Source: Paraburkholderia lycopersici (GTDB lineage: Bacteria; Pseudomonadota; Gammaproteobacteria; Burkholderiales; Burkholderiaceae). Taken from it: DNA of 64,000 bases. The notes beneath the pieces are model-generated. The model had not been told where the DNA came from and did no database searches. It was given only the letters and a program-made list of their open reading frames with translations. The translations under genes were made by a program, and so were the position numbers. Each line of letters begins with the position of its first letter. Within the stretch, counting starts at the first letter, position 1. The stretch lies in assembly GCF_900096975.1 (NCBI RefSeq), contig NZ_FMYQ01000024.1, positions 58,161 to 122,160 on the forward strand, written 5' to 3'. Positions 41,981-49,783 of the stretch are shown here, piece after piece.

Positions 41981-42163
41981 TGGGCTCTCCTGTGAGACGT
42001 CACGATGTGGGAGCCGCAGGAGGTGTGCCCGGGTCGGGTTTCTTTTGTTAACACCAATCGACGCGCTTTTACCTCGCTTCCCGGATCATGGCTGCGGATG
42101 CGGGCGCGGCGGCCATCCGCGTTGCATGAACAGCGGCGCGTAGAGCGCCACATTGTCGAGGCT

Positions 42164-42500
42164 CTACGCGAAGAGGACGGGCACAAGGCAAGACACGCGG
42201 CGGATCATTCCCTCCGCTCGAATGCGCGGGTAGGCGTCGGCGTTTTCGACATCTGTCGCGCTACACGATCTGTAATTGGCCACCAACCGATTTACGCCAA
42301 GCGCAAGCGGGACAAGGCCCATGAGCCTTGACACCGAGATCGGCAAGGCGAGGCCGGCTGTCGCGAATGCGGGCCTGTGGCCCGGCGTACGGGCAGGCCA
42401 ACATGCCATAGTCGTCTACGCTCGATGCGAGGAAAGCCAGCAAGACGGATGTCACTGTGCCGAAGCCGGCAGAAGGCGCGCCCAACGCTGTCATGGTCAT
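42164..42500 (-). pseudogene. Relic of a CadD-type cadmium-resistance transporter
   Basis: Two minus-strand frames hold fragments that read like a CadD/cadmium-resistance transporter. GTVTSVLLAFLASSVDDYGM (first helix with the acidic VDD) lies in the frame from 42500, and ISVSRLMGLVPLALGVNRLV (compare LLGLIPIYLGIK) lies in the frame ending at 42164. About 30 residues seem deleted between them, with a frame change. The family assignment is from memory and tentative. It lies between the frameshifted membrane gene and the IclR gene in a region of general decay. Confidence 0.4.
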
Positions 42501-42514
42501 GCGCCTCTGCGGTT

Positions 42515-43264
42515 CTACGCCTGCGCGGCCCCCACCTCGACACCGAGCATTTCACGCACGGCACTGCGCATCAAATCGACCACCTCCTGCACGCGTGAAC
42601 CGAGCCGGTCGGTCGGGCCGGAAATCAGCAGTGCGTAGTGCCGGCCTGGCAGCGGGAGTGCCATGGCGATCCCCATGAGGCCCGGCGAGTATTCCTCGAT
42701 ACCGAGAAACCATCCTTGCTCGACGGACCGCTCGATTTCCGCCTCGACTTCGTCCGGCGTCATGAGGGTCTTGGCCGTGTAGTGGATATATTCCGCTCTC
42801 CTGAGAAATGCGAGCCGTTCGGCGCGAGGACGCTGCGAGAGCAGTGCGCGTCCCGCTGCCGTGGCATGCAGCGGGACGCAGTTGCCGACCTGCGTCGTGA
42901 AGCGAACGGGATAAGGCGACTCGCGCACGCCGACGAACATGGCCTGCCCGGCATTCGGCGCCGCCAGAGCAGCGGTTTCGGCCGTCGCGTTAGCGAGGTG
43001 TTCGAGCAAGCCTTCCATTTCGAGCGGCGGGGTGTCGCCGATGCGGATGGCGTCAAGCAGTTCCGTCCAGCGCGGCGATGGGTACACGCCCGCCTTCGGA
43101 CGTGGCTCATAGAGATAGCCAAGCGACTTCAGCGTGGAGAGCAGATTGAACGTACTGGAACGTGGCCACTTCAACGTTTCGGAGATTTCCGCGAGCGCTG
43201 CGGGGCGCTTGATCTGGGCGAAAAACTCCAGCAGTTCGAGTACCTGGGCGGCTTGCCTGACCAT
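42515..43264 (-). CDS. IclR-family transcriptional regulator
   Basis: A 249-residue regulator. The N-terminal helix-turn-helix (about residues 3-65) has VLELLEFFAQIKRPAALAEISETLKWPRSSTFNLLSTLKSLGYL (in part). The effector domain follows with GQAMFVGVRESPYPVRF, VPLHATAAGRALLSQ and GIEEYSPGLMGIAMAL. IclR proteins bind small organic acids and control neighbouring catabolic genes. It is divergent from the MFS-amidohydrolase-cupin genes, with 261 bp between, so those are the likely targets. GAAAGAG lies upstream of the ATG. Confidence 0.9.
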   Translation of the reverse strand: MVRQAAQVLELLEFFAQIKRPAALAEISETLKWPRSSTFNLLSTLKSLGYLYEPRPKAGVYPSPRWTELLDAIRIGDTPPLEMEGLLEHLANATAETAALAAPNAGQAMFVGVRESPYPVRFTTQVGNCVPLHATAAGRALLSQRPRAERLAFLRRAEYIHYTAKTLMTPDEVEAEIERSVEQGWFLGIEEYSPGLMGIAMALPLPGRHYALLISGPTDRLGSRVQEVVDLMRSAVREMLGVEVGAAQA

Positions 43265-43525
43265 CGATGGTTCACTCTTTCAATTGAATTGGGGAGGTTG
43301 TACGCAGTTTACCGTCGCCGCTTTTCGATAACTGCATCGACATTTTCGTTGAGGACCTTAATTTCCGGGCGTGCCAAAACGCTTAGGGGTTCATACCTGG
43401 GGACAATTTGTTCTTGTGTGTGAATAATAACTCCGCCGGTAGCCGTGTTCAAGTGCGCTGCCACGCGCGTCAGAGAGCCGCGCCTCAGTGGTGGCGCTTT
43501 GTGCCGGACCTTCACGGAGAGCGAA

Positions 43526-44806
43526 ATGAAGCTGGCGAAAACGCAGGAATTGCCGCAGTCGAGTTCATGGTGGACCCCGGCCTGGATCGCGCGCCTCGAC
43601 CCGCGGGGCAAGAAGGCGTTCGCGGCCTCTTTCGGAGGATGGGCTATCGACGCGTTCGATTTCATGATCTTCAGCTTCGTGATTTCGGCGCTTGCGCGCG
43701 GCCTCGCCATCGACAGGGGGAAGATCGGGCTGGTCGGCACGGCGACCTTGCTCGCATCGGCGGTAGGTGGATGGATTGCGGGGATGCTCGCCGACCGGTT
43801 TGGGCGCGTGCGAATGCTGCAGGCGACCATTCTCTGGTTTTCTATGTGTACGATCCTGATCGGCTTCGTGCAGAACTTCGAGCAGCTTCTTGCGCTCCGC
43901 ATCCTTCAGGGCCTGGGCTTCGGCGGCGAATGGGCGATCGGCGCGGTCCTGATCGCGGAAACCGTCCGCTCGGAAGATCGCGGCAAGGCCGTGGGTTTCG
44001 TGCAAAGCGGCTGGTCGCTTGGCTGGGGTGCGGCGGCGATCGCCTACAGCGTGGCGTTTTCCCTTCTGCCAGAGCAGCTAGCCTGGCGCTCGCTGTTCTG
44101 GGCCGGCGTGTTTCCCGCGCTGATCGTGCTCTTCGTGCGGCGCAACGTCGAAGAGCCCGACATCTTTCTTCACGCGCGCGCGAAGCAAAGAATGTCCGGC
44201 GAAAAGTCGAACCTGCTGGCGATTTTCTCGCCGCCGCTCGCCATGACGACCCTCAAGGCCTCGGCGCTCTGCACAGCGCTTACGGGCGGCTATTACGCAA
44301 TGTCGACCTGGCTCCCCACGTTTCTCAAGGTCGAACGCCATCTCTCCGTCCTCAACACCGGCGGCTACCTGATGGTGCTGATCGTCGGTTCGTTTTGCGG
44401 ATTCATCGCGGGCGCGTATCTGGCGGATCTGTGGGGCAGGCGGCGGACCTTTATCGCCTTTTCGCTGGCGGCGGCGGTGTGCCTGTATGTGTATCTGAAA
44501 CTGCCGCTGACCGATGCGCAGATGCTTGTCCTGGGCTTCCCGCTCGGTGTGACATCGTGCGGCGTCTTCTCCGGCATGGGCGCCTATCTGAGTGAGCTGT
44601 ATCCCTCGCACGTGCGGGCTTCGGGCCAAAGCTTCTGCTACAACTTTGGCCGCGGCATCGGTGCGTTATTCCCTGCGCTGGTCGGCTTTCTCAGCGAATC
44701 GTCGTCACTCGGCAGCGCGATCGCGATCTTCGCGGGCTTCGCCTATGCCATTTCGGTGGTGATGGCGGTCATGCTGCCGGAGACAAAAGGGCGGCCGTTG
44801 CAATGA
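43526..44806 (+). CDS. MFS transporter, aromatic-acid/sialate-type H+ symporter family
   Basis: A 426-residue transporter with about 12 helices. The N-terminal half contains FGGWAIDAFDFMIFSFVISAL with the buried acidic residues typical of organic-acid symporters, the loop motif GMLADRFGRVRML and LGFGGEWAIGAVLIAETV. The second half has AGAYLADLWGRRRTFIAF. It should import an organic acid. The ATG at 43526 has GGAGAG 7 nt upstream. Its stop overlaps the next ATG (ATGA), so it is co-translated with the amidohydrolase. Substrate unknown; a lactone or an aromatic or sugar acid would fit the next gene. Confidence 0.87.
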   Translation: MKLAKTQELPQSSSWWTPAWIARLDPRGKKAFAASFGGWAIDAFDFMIFSFVISALARGLAIDRGKIGLVGTATLLASAVGGWIAGMLADRFGRVRMLQATILWFSMCTILIGFVQNFEQLLALRILQGLGFGGEWAIGAVLIAETVRSEDRGKAVGFVQSGWSLGWGAAAIAYSVAFSLLPEQLAWRSLFWAGVFPALIVLFVRRNVEEPDIFLHARAKQRMSGEKSNLLAIFSPPLAMTTLKASALCTALTGGYYAMSTWLPTFLKVERHLSVLNTGGYLMVLIVGSFCGFIAGAYLADLWGRRRTFIAFSLAAAVCLYVYLKLPLTDAQMLVLGFPLGVTSCGVFSGMGAYLSELYPSHVRASGQSFCYNFGRGIGALFPALVGFLSESSSLGSAIAIFAGFAYAISVVMAVMLPETKGRPLQ

Positions 44807-45762
44807 ATCAGCGCACAGGCTGCGATATGGCGGATATCGGTTTTCCCATGCCGCCCGGCGCGTGCGACTGTCATACGCACGTGTTCCCGAACGATGCGCG
44901 TTTTCCATTTTCGCCAGCCAGAAAATATACGCCGCCGTTTGCGGGTGTCGAAGAGCTCTGCGCACTGCTCGAACGCCAGGGGCTCGAACGCGTGGTGATC
45001 GTGCAGCCGAGCGTGTACGGGGCAGACAACTCGGCGACCTTGCATGCGGTCGAGGCGATGGGGCGGCGGCGGGCACGAGCAGTCGCGGTGATAGACGGCG
45101 ACGCGTCGAGCGCGCAACTCGACGCGCTTCACGCTGCGGGCGTGCGCGGTGTGCGTGTGAATCTGGAGATGCTGGGCGAAAGCGACCCCGGGCGGTGCGG
45201 CGCGTTATTGCGACATACCGCGCGGCAGATTGCGGGCCGCGGCTGGCATATGCAGATCTATAGCCGGCTCGAGGTTGTCGCCGCTTTGAGCAGCGCGATC
45301 GCCGCGCTCGATGTACCCGTCGTGCTCGATCACTTCGCGCGAGCGCGCGCTGGCGAAGGGTTGGCGCAGCCCGGCCTCGAAGCCATTTTCCGGCTGATGA
45401 GCGAGGGGCGCCTCTACGTGAAGCTGTCTGCGCCATACCTGTGTATGCAAAGCGACGCGGATCGCACCGGCCTTGGCGCGATTGCCCGCGCGTTCATTGC
45501 GGCCAACGCGGATCGCGTCGTCTGGGCAAGCAACTGGCCACACCCCGACGCCTCGCATCATGGCAAGCCGGACCTCACGCGCATCAACCCGCCCTGCGCG
45601 GTGAACGACGGCGAACTCTTGAGCCTGCTGGGCGAGTGGGCGCCCGACCCTGCACTACGGCAGCGCATCCTCGTCGACAATCCGGCGAGGCTCTATGACT
45701 TCGACGACGACCTTGCCTGCGCCAATGGCGTCGGCAACTGCGGCACATCGGCCGCCGAGTGA
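44803..45762 (+). CDS. Amidohydrolase of the PDC-hydrolase/lactone-isomerase family
   Basis: A 319-residue metal-type hydrolase of the amidohydrolase_2 (COG3618) group. The N-terminal metal motif is CDCHTHVFP; later are VVIVQPSVYGADNSATL, GVRGVRVNLE, VPVVLDHFAR and the C-terminal VVWASNWPHPDA with the final Asp/His site. LigI (2-pyrone-4,6-dicarboxylate lactonase) and D-galactarolactone isomerase share exactly these motifs. It should open or move a lactone ring in the acid imported by the MFS protein. It overlaps the MFS stop by 4 nt, and a cupin gene follows after 21 bp. The substrate cannot be told from sequence. Confidence 0.85.
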   Translation: MNQRTGCDMADIGFPMPPGACDCHTHVFPNDARFPFSPARKYTPPFAGVEELCALLERQGLERVVIVQPSVYGADNSATLHAVEAMGRRRARAVAVIDGDASSAQLDALHAAGVRGVRVNLEMLGESDPGRCGALLRHTARQIAGRGWHMQIYSRLEVVAALSSAIAALDVPVVLDHFARARAGEGLAQPGLEAIFRLMSEGRLYVKLSAPYLCMQSDADRTGLGAIARAFIAANADRVVWASNWPHPDASHHGKPDLTRINPPCAVNDGELLSLLGEWAPDPALRQRILVDNPARLYDFDDDLACANGVGNCGTSAAE

Positions 45763-45783
45763 ATCTCATTCAGGAGCCAGGAC

Positions 45784-46302
45784 ATGCAAACCTTCGAATC
45801 CGCCCCGTCTTCTTCCACCATCGTCCGCAGCACAGCCGAATGGCTCAGCGCGATGGCCGAGCTGGAAAAGCGCACGAAGCCGACTTGCTTCCATGCCTGC
45901 GCCCAGTTGCCGGAGCAGGGCCGCACGAACATCGTGCTGGGCGCGACGCGCACGCTCAGCGTGGTCCTGAAGACGTACGCGAGCGGCGGCGAGAACGAGT
46001 TGCACGCGCACACGAACGAAGATCACTTGTTCTACATCCTGCAAGGAAGCGCGACCTTCCGAGGGCCCAACGGGGAAGTGCGGGTCGTGTCGAAGAATGA
46101 GGGTATTTTGTTGCCGCGCGGCTCGTTCTATTCGTTCTGTGCGGACGAACGCGAGCCGCTCGTCATGCTGCGTGTCGGAGCCGTGGCGGATGCGTCGACC
46201 GACCCGCTCGCGCGCGTCGGTATCGACAATCTGCCGCTTGATGGCTTTTCCGAAGCGAACAAAGAGGTACCGCTGATCCTTGGCGACCGCTGGTTCGCCT
46301 GA
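45784..46302 (+). CDS. Cupin-domain protein
   Basis: A 172-residue protein with one cupin barrel at about residues 60-140. The metal motif is NELHAHTNEDHLFYILQGSATF (in part; His, His, Glu-equivalent), followed by EGILLPRGSFYSFC. Cupins here often act as isomerases or dioxygenases or bind the pathway intermediate. CAGGAGCCAGGAC precedes the ATG. It closes the IclR-linked operon MFS-amidohydrolase-cupin and is convergent with the GntR gene (17 bp between stops). Reaction unknown. Confidence 0.83.
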   Translation: MQTFESAPSSSTIVRSTAEWLSAMAELEKRTKPTCFHACAQLPEQGRTNIVLGATRTLSVVLKTYASGGENELHAHTNEDHLFYILQGSATFRGPNGEVRVVSKNEGILLPRGSFYSFCADEREPLVMLRVGAVADASTDPLARVGIDNLPLDGFSEANKEVPLILGDRWFA

Positions 46303-46319
46303 GTCGTTCGGGCTACACG

Positions 46320-47141
46320 TCAGCGTGTTCGGCGCAACGTCATGGAAAACGTGAAGCTGTCGGCGGGATAGTGGGCGATCGACACTTCGGCGGTCTTGCC
46401 CGAGGCGATCCGGAACGTGCGGATCACTTCGACCGACGTTTCGCCCGGCTCGGTGCGCAGCGTGGCCGCCGCCTGCGCGGGCATTGGCGAAGTGCGAAGC
46501 GTCTGCTCCACCTCGACGATGCGCTCACCATAAAGCGTTTCGATCAGCTCGAAGATCGGCCCCTTGTTGTGGGCGAGCAGGCGCGCGACACCGGCATAGT
46601 CTTCATGAACGAACACTTCCATCCAGCAGGCGGCTGTTTTGTCATCGGCGGGAAAGCGAAAGCCTTCGATACGCAGCCACTTTTCGCCCACGTTCGCGCC
46701 AAGCTGCTGCGCGAGCGCGGCGTTCGCCGTCACCACCTCGACGGAATCGATCTGGAACTGCAGCGCGGACACGAACGAGAACAGGTCGTTGATCGAATCG
46801 ATCTCGTGAACGTAGGCACCGCTGCCAGCGGCGGGGCGCACGACGGTGGTCGGGGCGCCCTGGCGCGACGCGATCAGGCCGTCATCGCGCAGCCGTCGCA
46901 GCGCTTCGCGAATCGTATGGCGGCTGACCGAAAAGCGATCGGCGAGCAGATCCTCGGAAGGCAACTGCGTGCCGACCGGATGAACGCCTTTGAGAATTTC
47001 CTCTTTCAGGGTGGAGACGACCTGAACATAGAGCGGCTCCGAACGCGCCCTGGCGCCGCCCGCGCGTTTTTCCGGGGTGCGTGCTCCCGTTGCGCGTTCG
47101 CTCTTTGCTCTGGCGGCCGATGATGCTGTGCGCTGACCCAA
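46320..47141 (-). CDS. GntR-family regulator (HutC/UTRA type)
   Basis: A 273-residue regulator. After a basic, low-complexity N-terminus of about 35 residues comes the GntR winged helix (PLYVQVVSTLKEEILKG, LPSEDLLADRFSVSRHTIREALRRL, GLIASRQG). The UTRA effector domain follows (about residues 115-270, with WMEVFVHEDYAGV, FELIETLYGERIVEVEQTL). The TTG at 47141 is chosen because AAGGAGG lies 6 nt upstream; the longer ATG frame from 47243 has no such site. UTRA regulators respond to a pathway metabolite and repress divergent genes. It is next to the 2-hydroxyacid dehydrogenase gene. A shared 14-bp motif at 48601, 48719, 58572 and 58694 is the likely operator. Confidence 0.87.
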   Translation of the reverse strand: MGQRTASSAARAKSERATGARTPEKRAGGARARSEPLYVQVVSTLKEEILKGVHPVGTQLPSEDLLADRFSVSRHTIREALRRLRDDGLIASRQGAPTTVVRPAAGSGAYVHEIDSINDLFSFVSALQFQIDSVEVVTANAALAQQLGANVGEKWLRIEGFRFPADDKTAACWMEVFVHEDYAGVARLLAHNKGPIFELIETLYGERIVEVEQTLRTSPMPAQAAATLRTEPGETSVEVIRTFRIASGKTAEVSIAHYPADSFTFSMTLRRTR

Positions 47142-47293
47142 CGATTTCCTCCTTGCCGAAAAGGCGCTGTGGAACTTTACCACGAGGGGCGCGTCGTTCC
47201 GGCCGGTTCGCCAAAGTGGTCGCGCTGGCGTGTTCGAGCGCACGGCCGGTGCGTTTCGGCGCGCGTCGCTCCGGCATCGGCTTGTGTCTCGCG

Positions 47294-48538
47294 TTAGCTC
47301 GTGACCACCGCGCGAGCCTCGGTGCGGTTCGTTTGCGGCGCTGGCGCAGGAGCAGTCGAGGCGGCTTCGACTGGCTTCGCGGTCGGTGTGTTACCGCGCG
47401 CCGACTCCAGCCAGGCTTCATTCAGCTCGCTCACGCGCGGGCAACCCAGTTGGCCGCAGACGAGATCGAGTTCCTGCCGAAGGATCGAGAGCGCACGCAG
47501 CGCGCCCTCGGTGCCACCCGCACTCACGCCATAGGCCGGCGCGCGCCCGACAAGCGTGAACTGCGCGCCGAGGCACAGCGCGGTTGCGATGTCCGCGCCG
47601 CGGCGAATGCCGCTGTCGAGCATGACCGTGACGCGATCGCCTACCGCCGCCACGACCTCGGGCAGCACGTCGACGGGCGCGATCGAACGGTCGAGCTGGC
47701 GGCCGCCATGGTTCGACACGATGATGCCGTCGACGCCTGCGGCGACTGCTTTCAGCGCATCGTCGGGATGCATGATGCCCTTGAGCACGAGCGTCCCGCT
47801 CCATTCGCTGCGGATCCGCTCGATCGTCTGCCACGACTGCGCGGTCGGCACCTGCTCCGCGTAAAAGCTCGTGAGCGCACGCGCGTTCGTGCCGGGCGGC
47901 GCGTAGCGGCGGTAGTTCTCCATATACGGCAGCCCGCTTGTCAGGTATTCGATCACCCACGCGGGATGCCGCGCGGCCTCCAGCATGACCGGCAGCGTGG
48001 GCTTGTACGGCCTCACCCAGCCGCTGCGGATGTTGCGCTCACGCTTGGAATGCAACGGTACGTCGACGGTGACCACCAGCGTCATCAGCCCGGCGTCGGC
48101 CACGCGCCTGAAAAGATCGCTCGCCATCGCTTCGTCGCGGCATGGGTAGTGTTGATACCAGGATTTGGGCGCCACGCGAGCAATTTCCTCGATGGACGCG
48201 GTGCTCGCGCCCGAGATCACGAACGGTACATCGGCCTGCGCGGCCGCCTGCGCGAGCATCAGGTCCGCGTCGGGCCGCACCATCGCAATCATGCCGGTGG
48301 GCGCGATACCGAAAGGAGAAGCGTAGGTCTGCCCGAACAGGTTCACCGACTGATCGCGGCGGGAAATGTCCACGAGATAGCGCGGAATGAATTTGTGCCT
48401 CGCGAAGGCGGCAGCGTTCGAGTCGAGGCAAGCCTCGTCTTCGGCTCCCCCTTCGAGGTAGTCGAAGATTACCTTGGGAAGACGCGCTTTCGCGAGCTTG
48501 CGAAGGTCGTCGATGCTCAAAGCCTTGTGAACTTTCAT
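47294..48538 (-). CDS. FMN-dependent 2-hydroxyacid dehydrogenase/oxidase (LldD/MdlB family)
   Basis: A 414-residue flavoenzyme oxidising an (S)-2-hydroxyacid to the 2-oxoacid. Visible family residues: FDYLEGGAEDE near the N-terminus, FGIAPTGM, WYQHYP, VVTVDVPLHSKRERN, LVLKGIMHP with the FMN Lys, SNHGGRQLD with the catalytic His, and DSGIRRGADIATAL. This describes lactate, mandelate, glycolate and related dehydrogenases. The last 40 residues are proline/alanine-rich and dispensable-looking. ATG 48538 follows GAGG. It is divergent from the lactonase operon, with operator-like motifs on both sides, and 152 bp from the GntR gene. The substrate is likely the hydroxyacid made by the lactonase. Confidence 0.87.
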   Translation of the reverse strand: MKVHKALSIDDLRKLAKARLPKVIFDYLEGGAEDEACLDSNAAAFARHKFIPRYLVDISRRDQSVNLFGQTYASPFGIAPTGMIAMVRPDADLMLAQAAAQADVPFVISGASTASIEEIARVAPKSWYQHYPCRDEAMASDLFRRVADAGLMTLVVTVDVPLHSKRERNIRSGWVRPYKPTLPVMLEAARHPAWVIEYLTSGLPYMENYRRYAPPGTNARALTSFYAEQVPTAQSWQTIERIRSEWSGTLVLKGIMHPDDALKAVAAGVDGIIVSNHGGRQLDRSIAPVDVLPEVVAAVGDRVTVMLDSGIRRGADIATALCLGAQFTLVGRAPAYGVSAGGTEGALRALSILRQELDLVCGQLGCPRVSELNEAWLESARGNTPTAKPVEAASTAPAPAPQTNRTEARAVVTS

Positions 48539-48600
48539 GGTTTGCCTCAGGAAGAATCGCATCGGATGCGGTCGTTTTGATCTCGCCGAAGTCCGGCGAC

Positions 48601-48613
48601 CTGTACGTATAAG
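48601..48613. promoter_or_regulatory. Partial GntR operator-like site facing the hydroxyacid dehydrogenase gene
   Basis: CTGTACGTATAAG matches the first nine bases, plus two more, of the motif CTGTACGTACATGT (the reverse complement of 48719-48732). It lies 62 bp upstream of the dehydrogenase start. Confidence 0.45.
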
Positions 48614-48718
48614 AACTGAGTGTTTGGTGAGTGAATTCTGTCACGCTCGTAATTAAGCCGCAATAAAAAGAACATTTAGGTGTTTATCCCAATGCGATTG
48701 GATGCATCGATAGAACTA

Positions 48719-48732
48719 ACATGTACGTACAG
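48719..48732. promoter_or_regulatory. GntR operator candidate upstream of the lactonase operon
   Basis: ACATGTACGTACAG. Its reverse complement CTGTACGTACATGT differs at only two of 14 positions from TTGTCCGTACATGT at 58694-58707. It is 41 bp before the SMP-30 ATG. Confidence 0.6.
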
Positions 48733-48773
48733 CTTTTCAATCGATCATCAACTTTCCTTTCTGAGGACATCTC

Positions 48774-49712
48774 ATGTTCGCACCGCCTCCTGCCGTTCAA
48801 GCCGAAGAGTTCGTACGGATACCTTCCGAATTTCACGTTAAGGGCCGTCGCTCGACGTGGGTGGACGTGCAGCTTCACGGCGCGGACGCGCCGGCATTCC
48901 TCGAAGGGCCGTCGTTCGATCGCGAGGGCAATCTCTGGGTCGTCGATATTCCCTGGGGGCGCCTGTTCAAGATCACGCCCGACGCGCGCGTGAGCTGCGA
49001 ACTGGAATACGACGGCGAGCCGAACGGCCTGAAGTTTCATCGCGACGGGCGGGCCTTTATCGCCGACTGCAAGAACGGCCTCATGGTGTTCGATCCCGCC
49101 ACGGGAAAGATCGAGCCGTTCCTCGAACGCGCGCTCGTGCAGCGATTCAAGGGGCTCAACGATCTCGTGTTCGCGTCGAACGGCGACGTCTATTTCACTG
49201 ACCAGGGCCAAACGGGCTTGCACGACGCAACCGGCAAGCTGTATCGACTCGATCGCAACGGGCGCCTCGACTGCCTGCTGGGCAACGTGCCGAGCCCGAA
49301 CGGGCTGGTGCTGAACGAGAAGACGAATACGGTGTTTCTCGCCGTGACGCGCGACAACGCAATCTGGCGCGTGCCGCTTGTGCGTGACGGCCTGGTGACG
49401 AAGGTCGGCGTCTACGTGCAGATGTCGGGCGGCGGCGGCCCGGACGGCGTTGCGCTTGCCGCCGACGGGTCGCTGGCCGTTTGCCACGTCGGCCTTGGCG
49501 CGGTCTGGATCTTCGGCCCGACCGGCGAGCCCGTCCTGCGCATCAATTCCGCGCACGGCAACATGACAACCAATTGCGCGTTCGGCGGACCGCAGAACAA
49601 GCGCCTGTTCATTACACAGGGCTGCTCGATTCTGGTGGCGGATACGCCGGTCGCCGGCGCCCGGATGTACTCGCACGCCGAGGAAGACGCGGCTCACGCG
49701 CCGGGACACTAA
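48774..49712 (+). CDS. SMP-30/gluconolactonase-family lactonase
   Basis: A 312-residue six-bladed propeller hydrolase. FLEGPSFDREGNLWVVDI carries the metal-binding Glu, GLNDLVFASNGDVYFTD the Asn, and GPDGVALAADGSLAVCHVG the catalytic Asp. There is no signal peptide, so it acts in the cytoplasm on an aldonolactone or other lactone. The ATG follows CTGAGGACATCTC. It heads an apparent operon: this gene, the ThDP enzyme, DUF3311, symporter and aldehyde dehydrogenase. Product: probably the 2-hydroxyacid for the divergent FMN enzyme. Confidence 0.88.
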   Translation: MFAPPPAVQAEEFVRIPSEFHVKGRRSTWVDVQLHGADAPAFLEGPSFDREGNLWVVDIPWGRLFKITPDARVSCELEYDGEPNGLKFHRDGRAFIADCKNGLMVFDPATGKIEPFLERALVQRFKGLNDLVFASNGDVYFTDQGQTGLHDATGKLYRLDRNGRLDCLLGNVPSPNGLVLNEKTNTVFLAVTRDNAIWRVPLVRDGLVTKVGVYVQMSGGGGPDGVALAADGSLAVCHVGLGAVWIFGPTGEPVLRINSAHGNMTTNCAFGGPQNKRLFITQGCSILVADTPVAGARMYSHAEEDAAHAPGH

Positions 49713-49783
49713 CCGCTCGCCGCCAGCGCCGCAAACCAGGGCGCCCGTGTCGGGCGCTCGTCACTTCGCAAGACTTCGATTCA

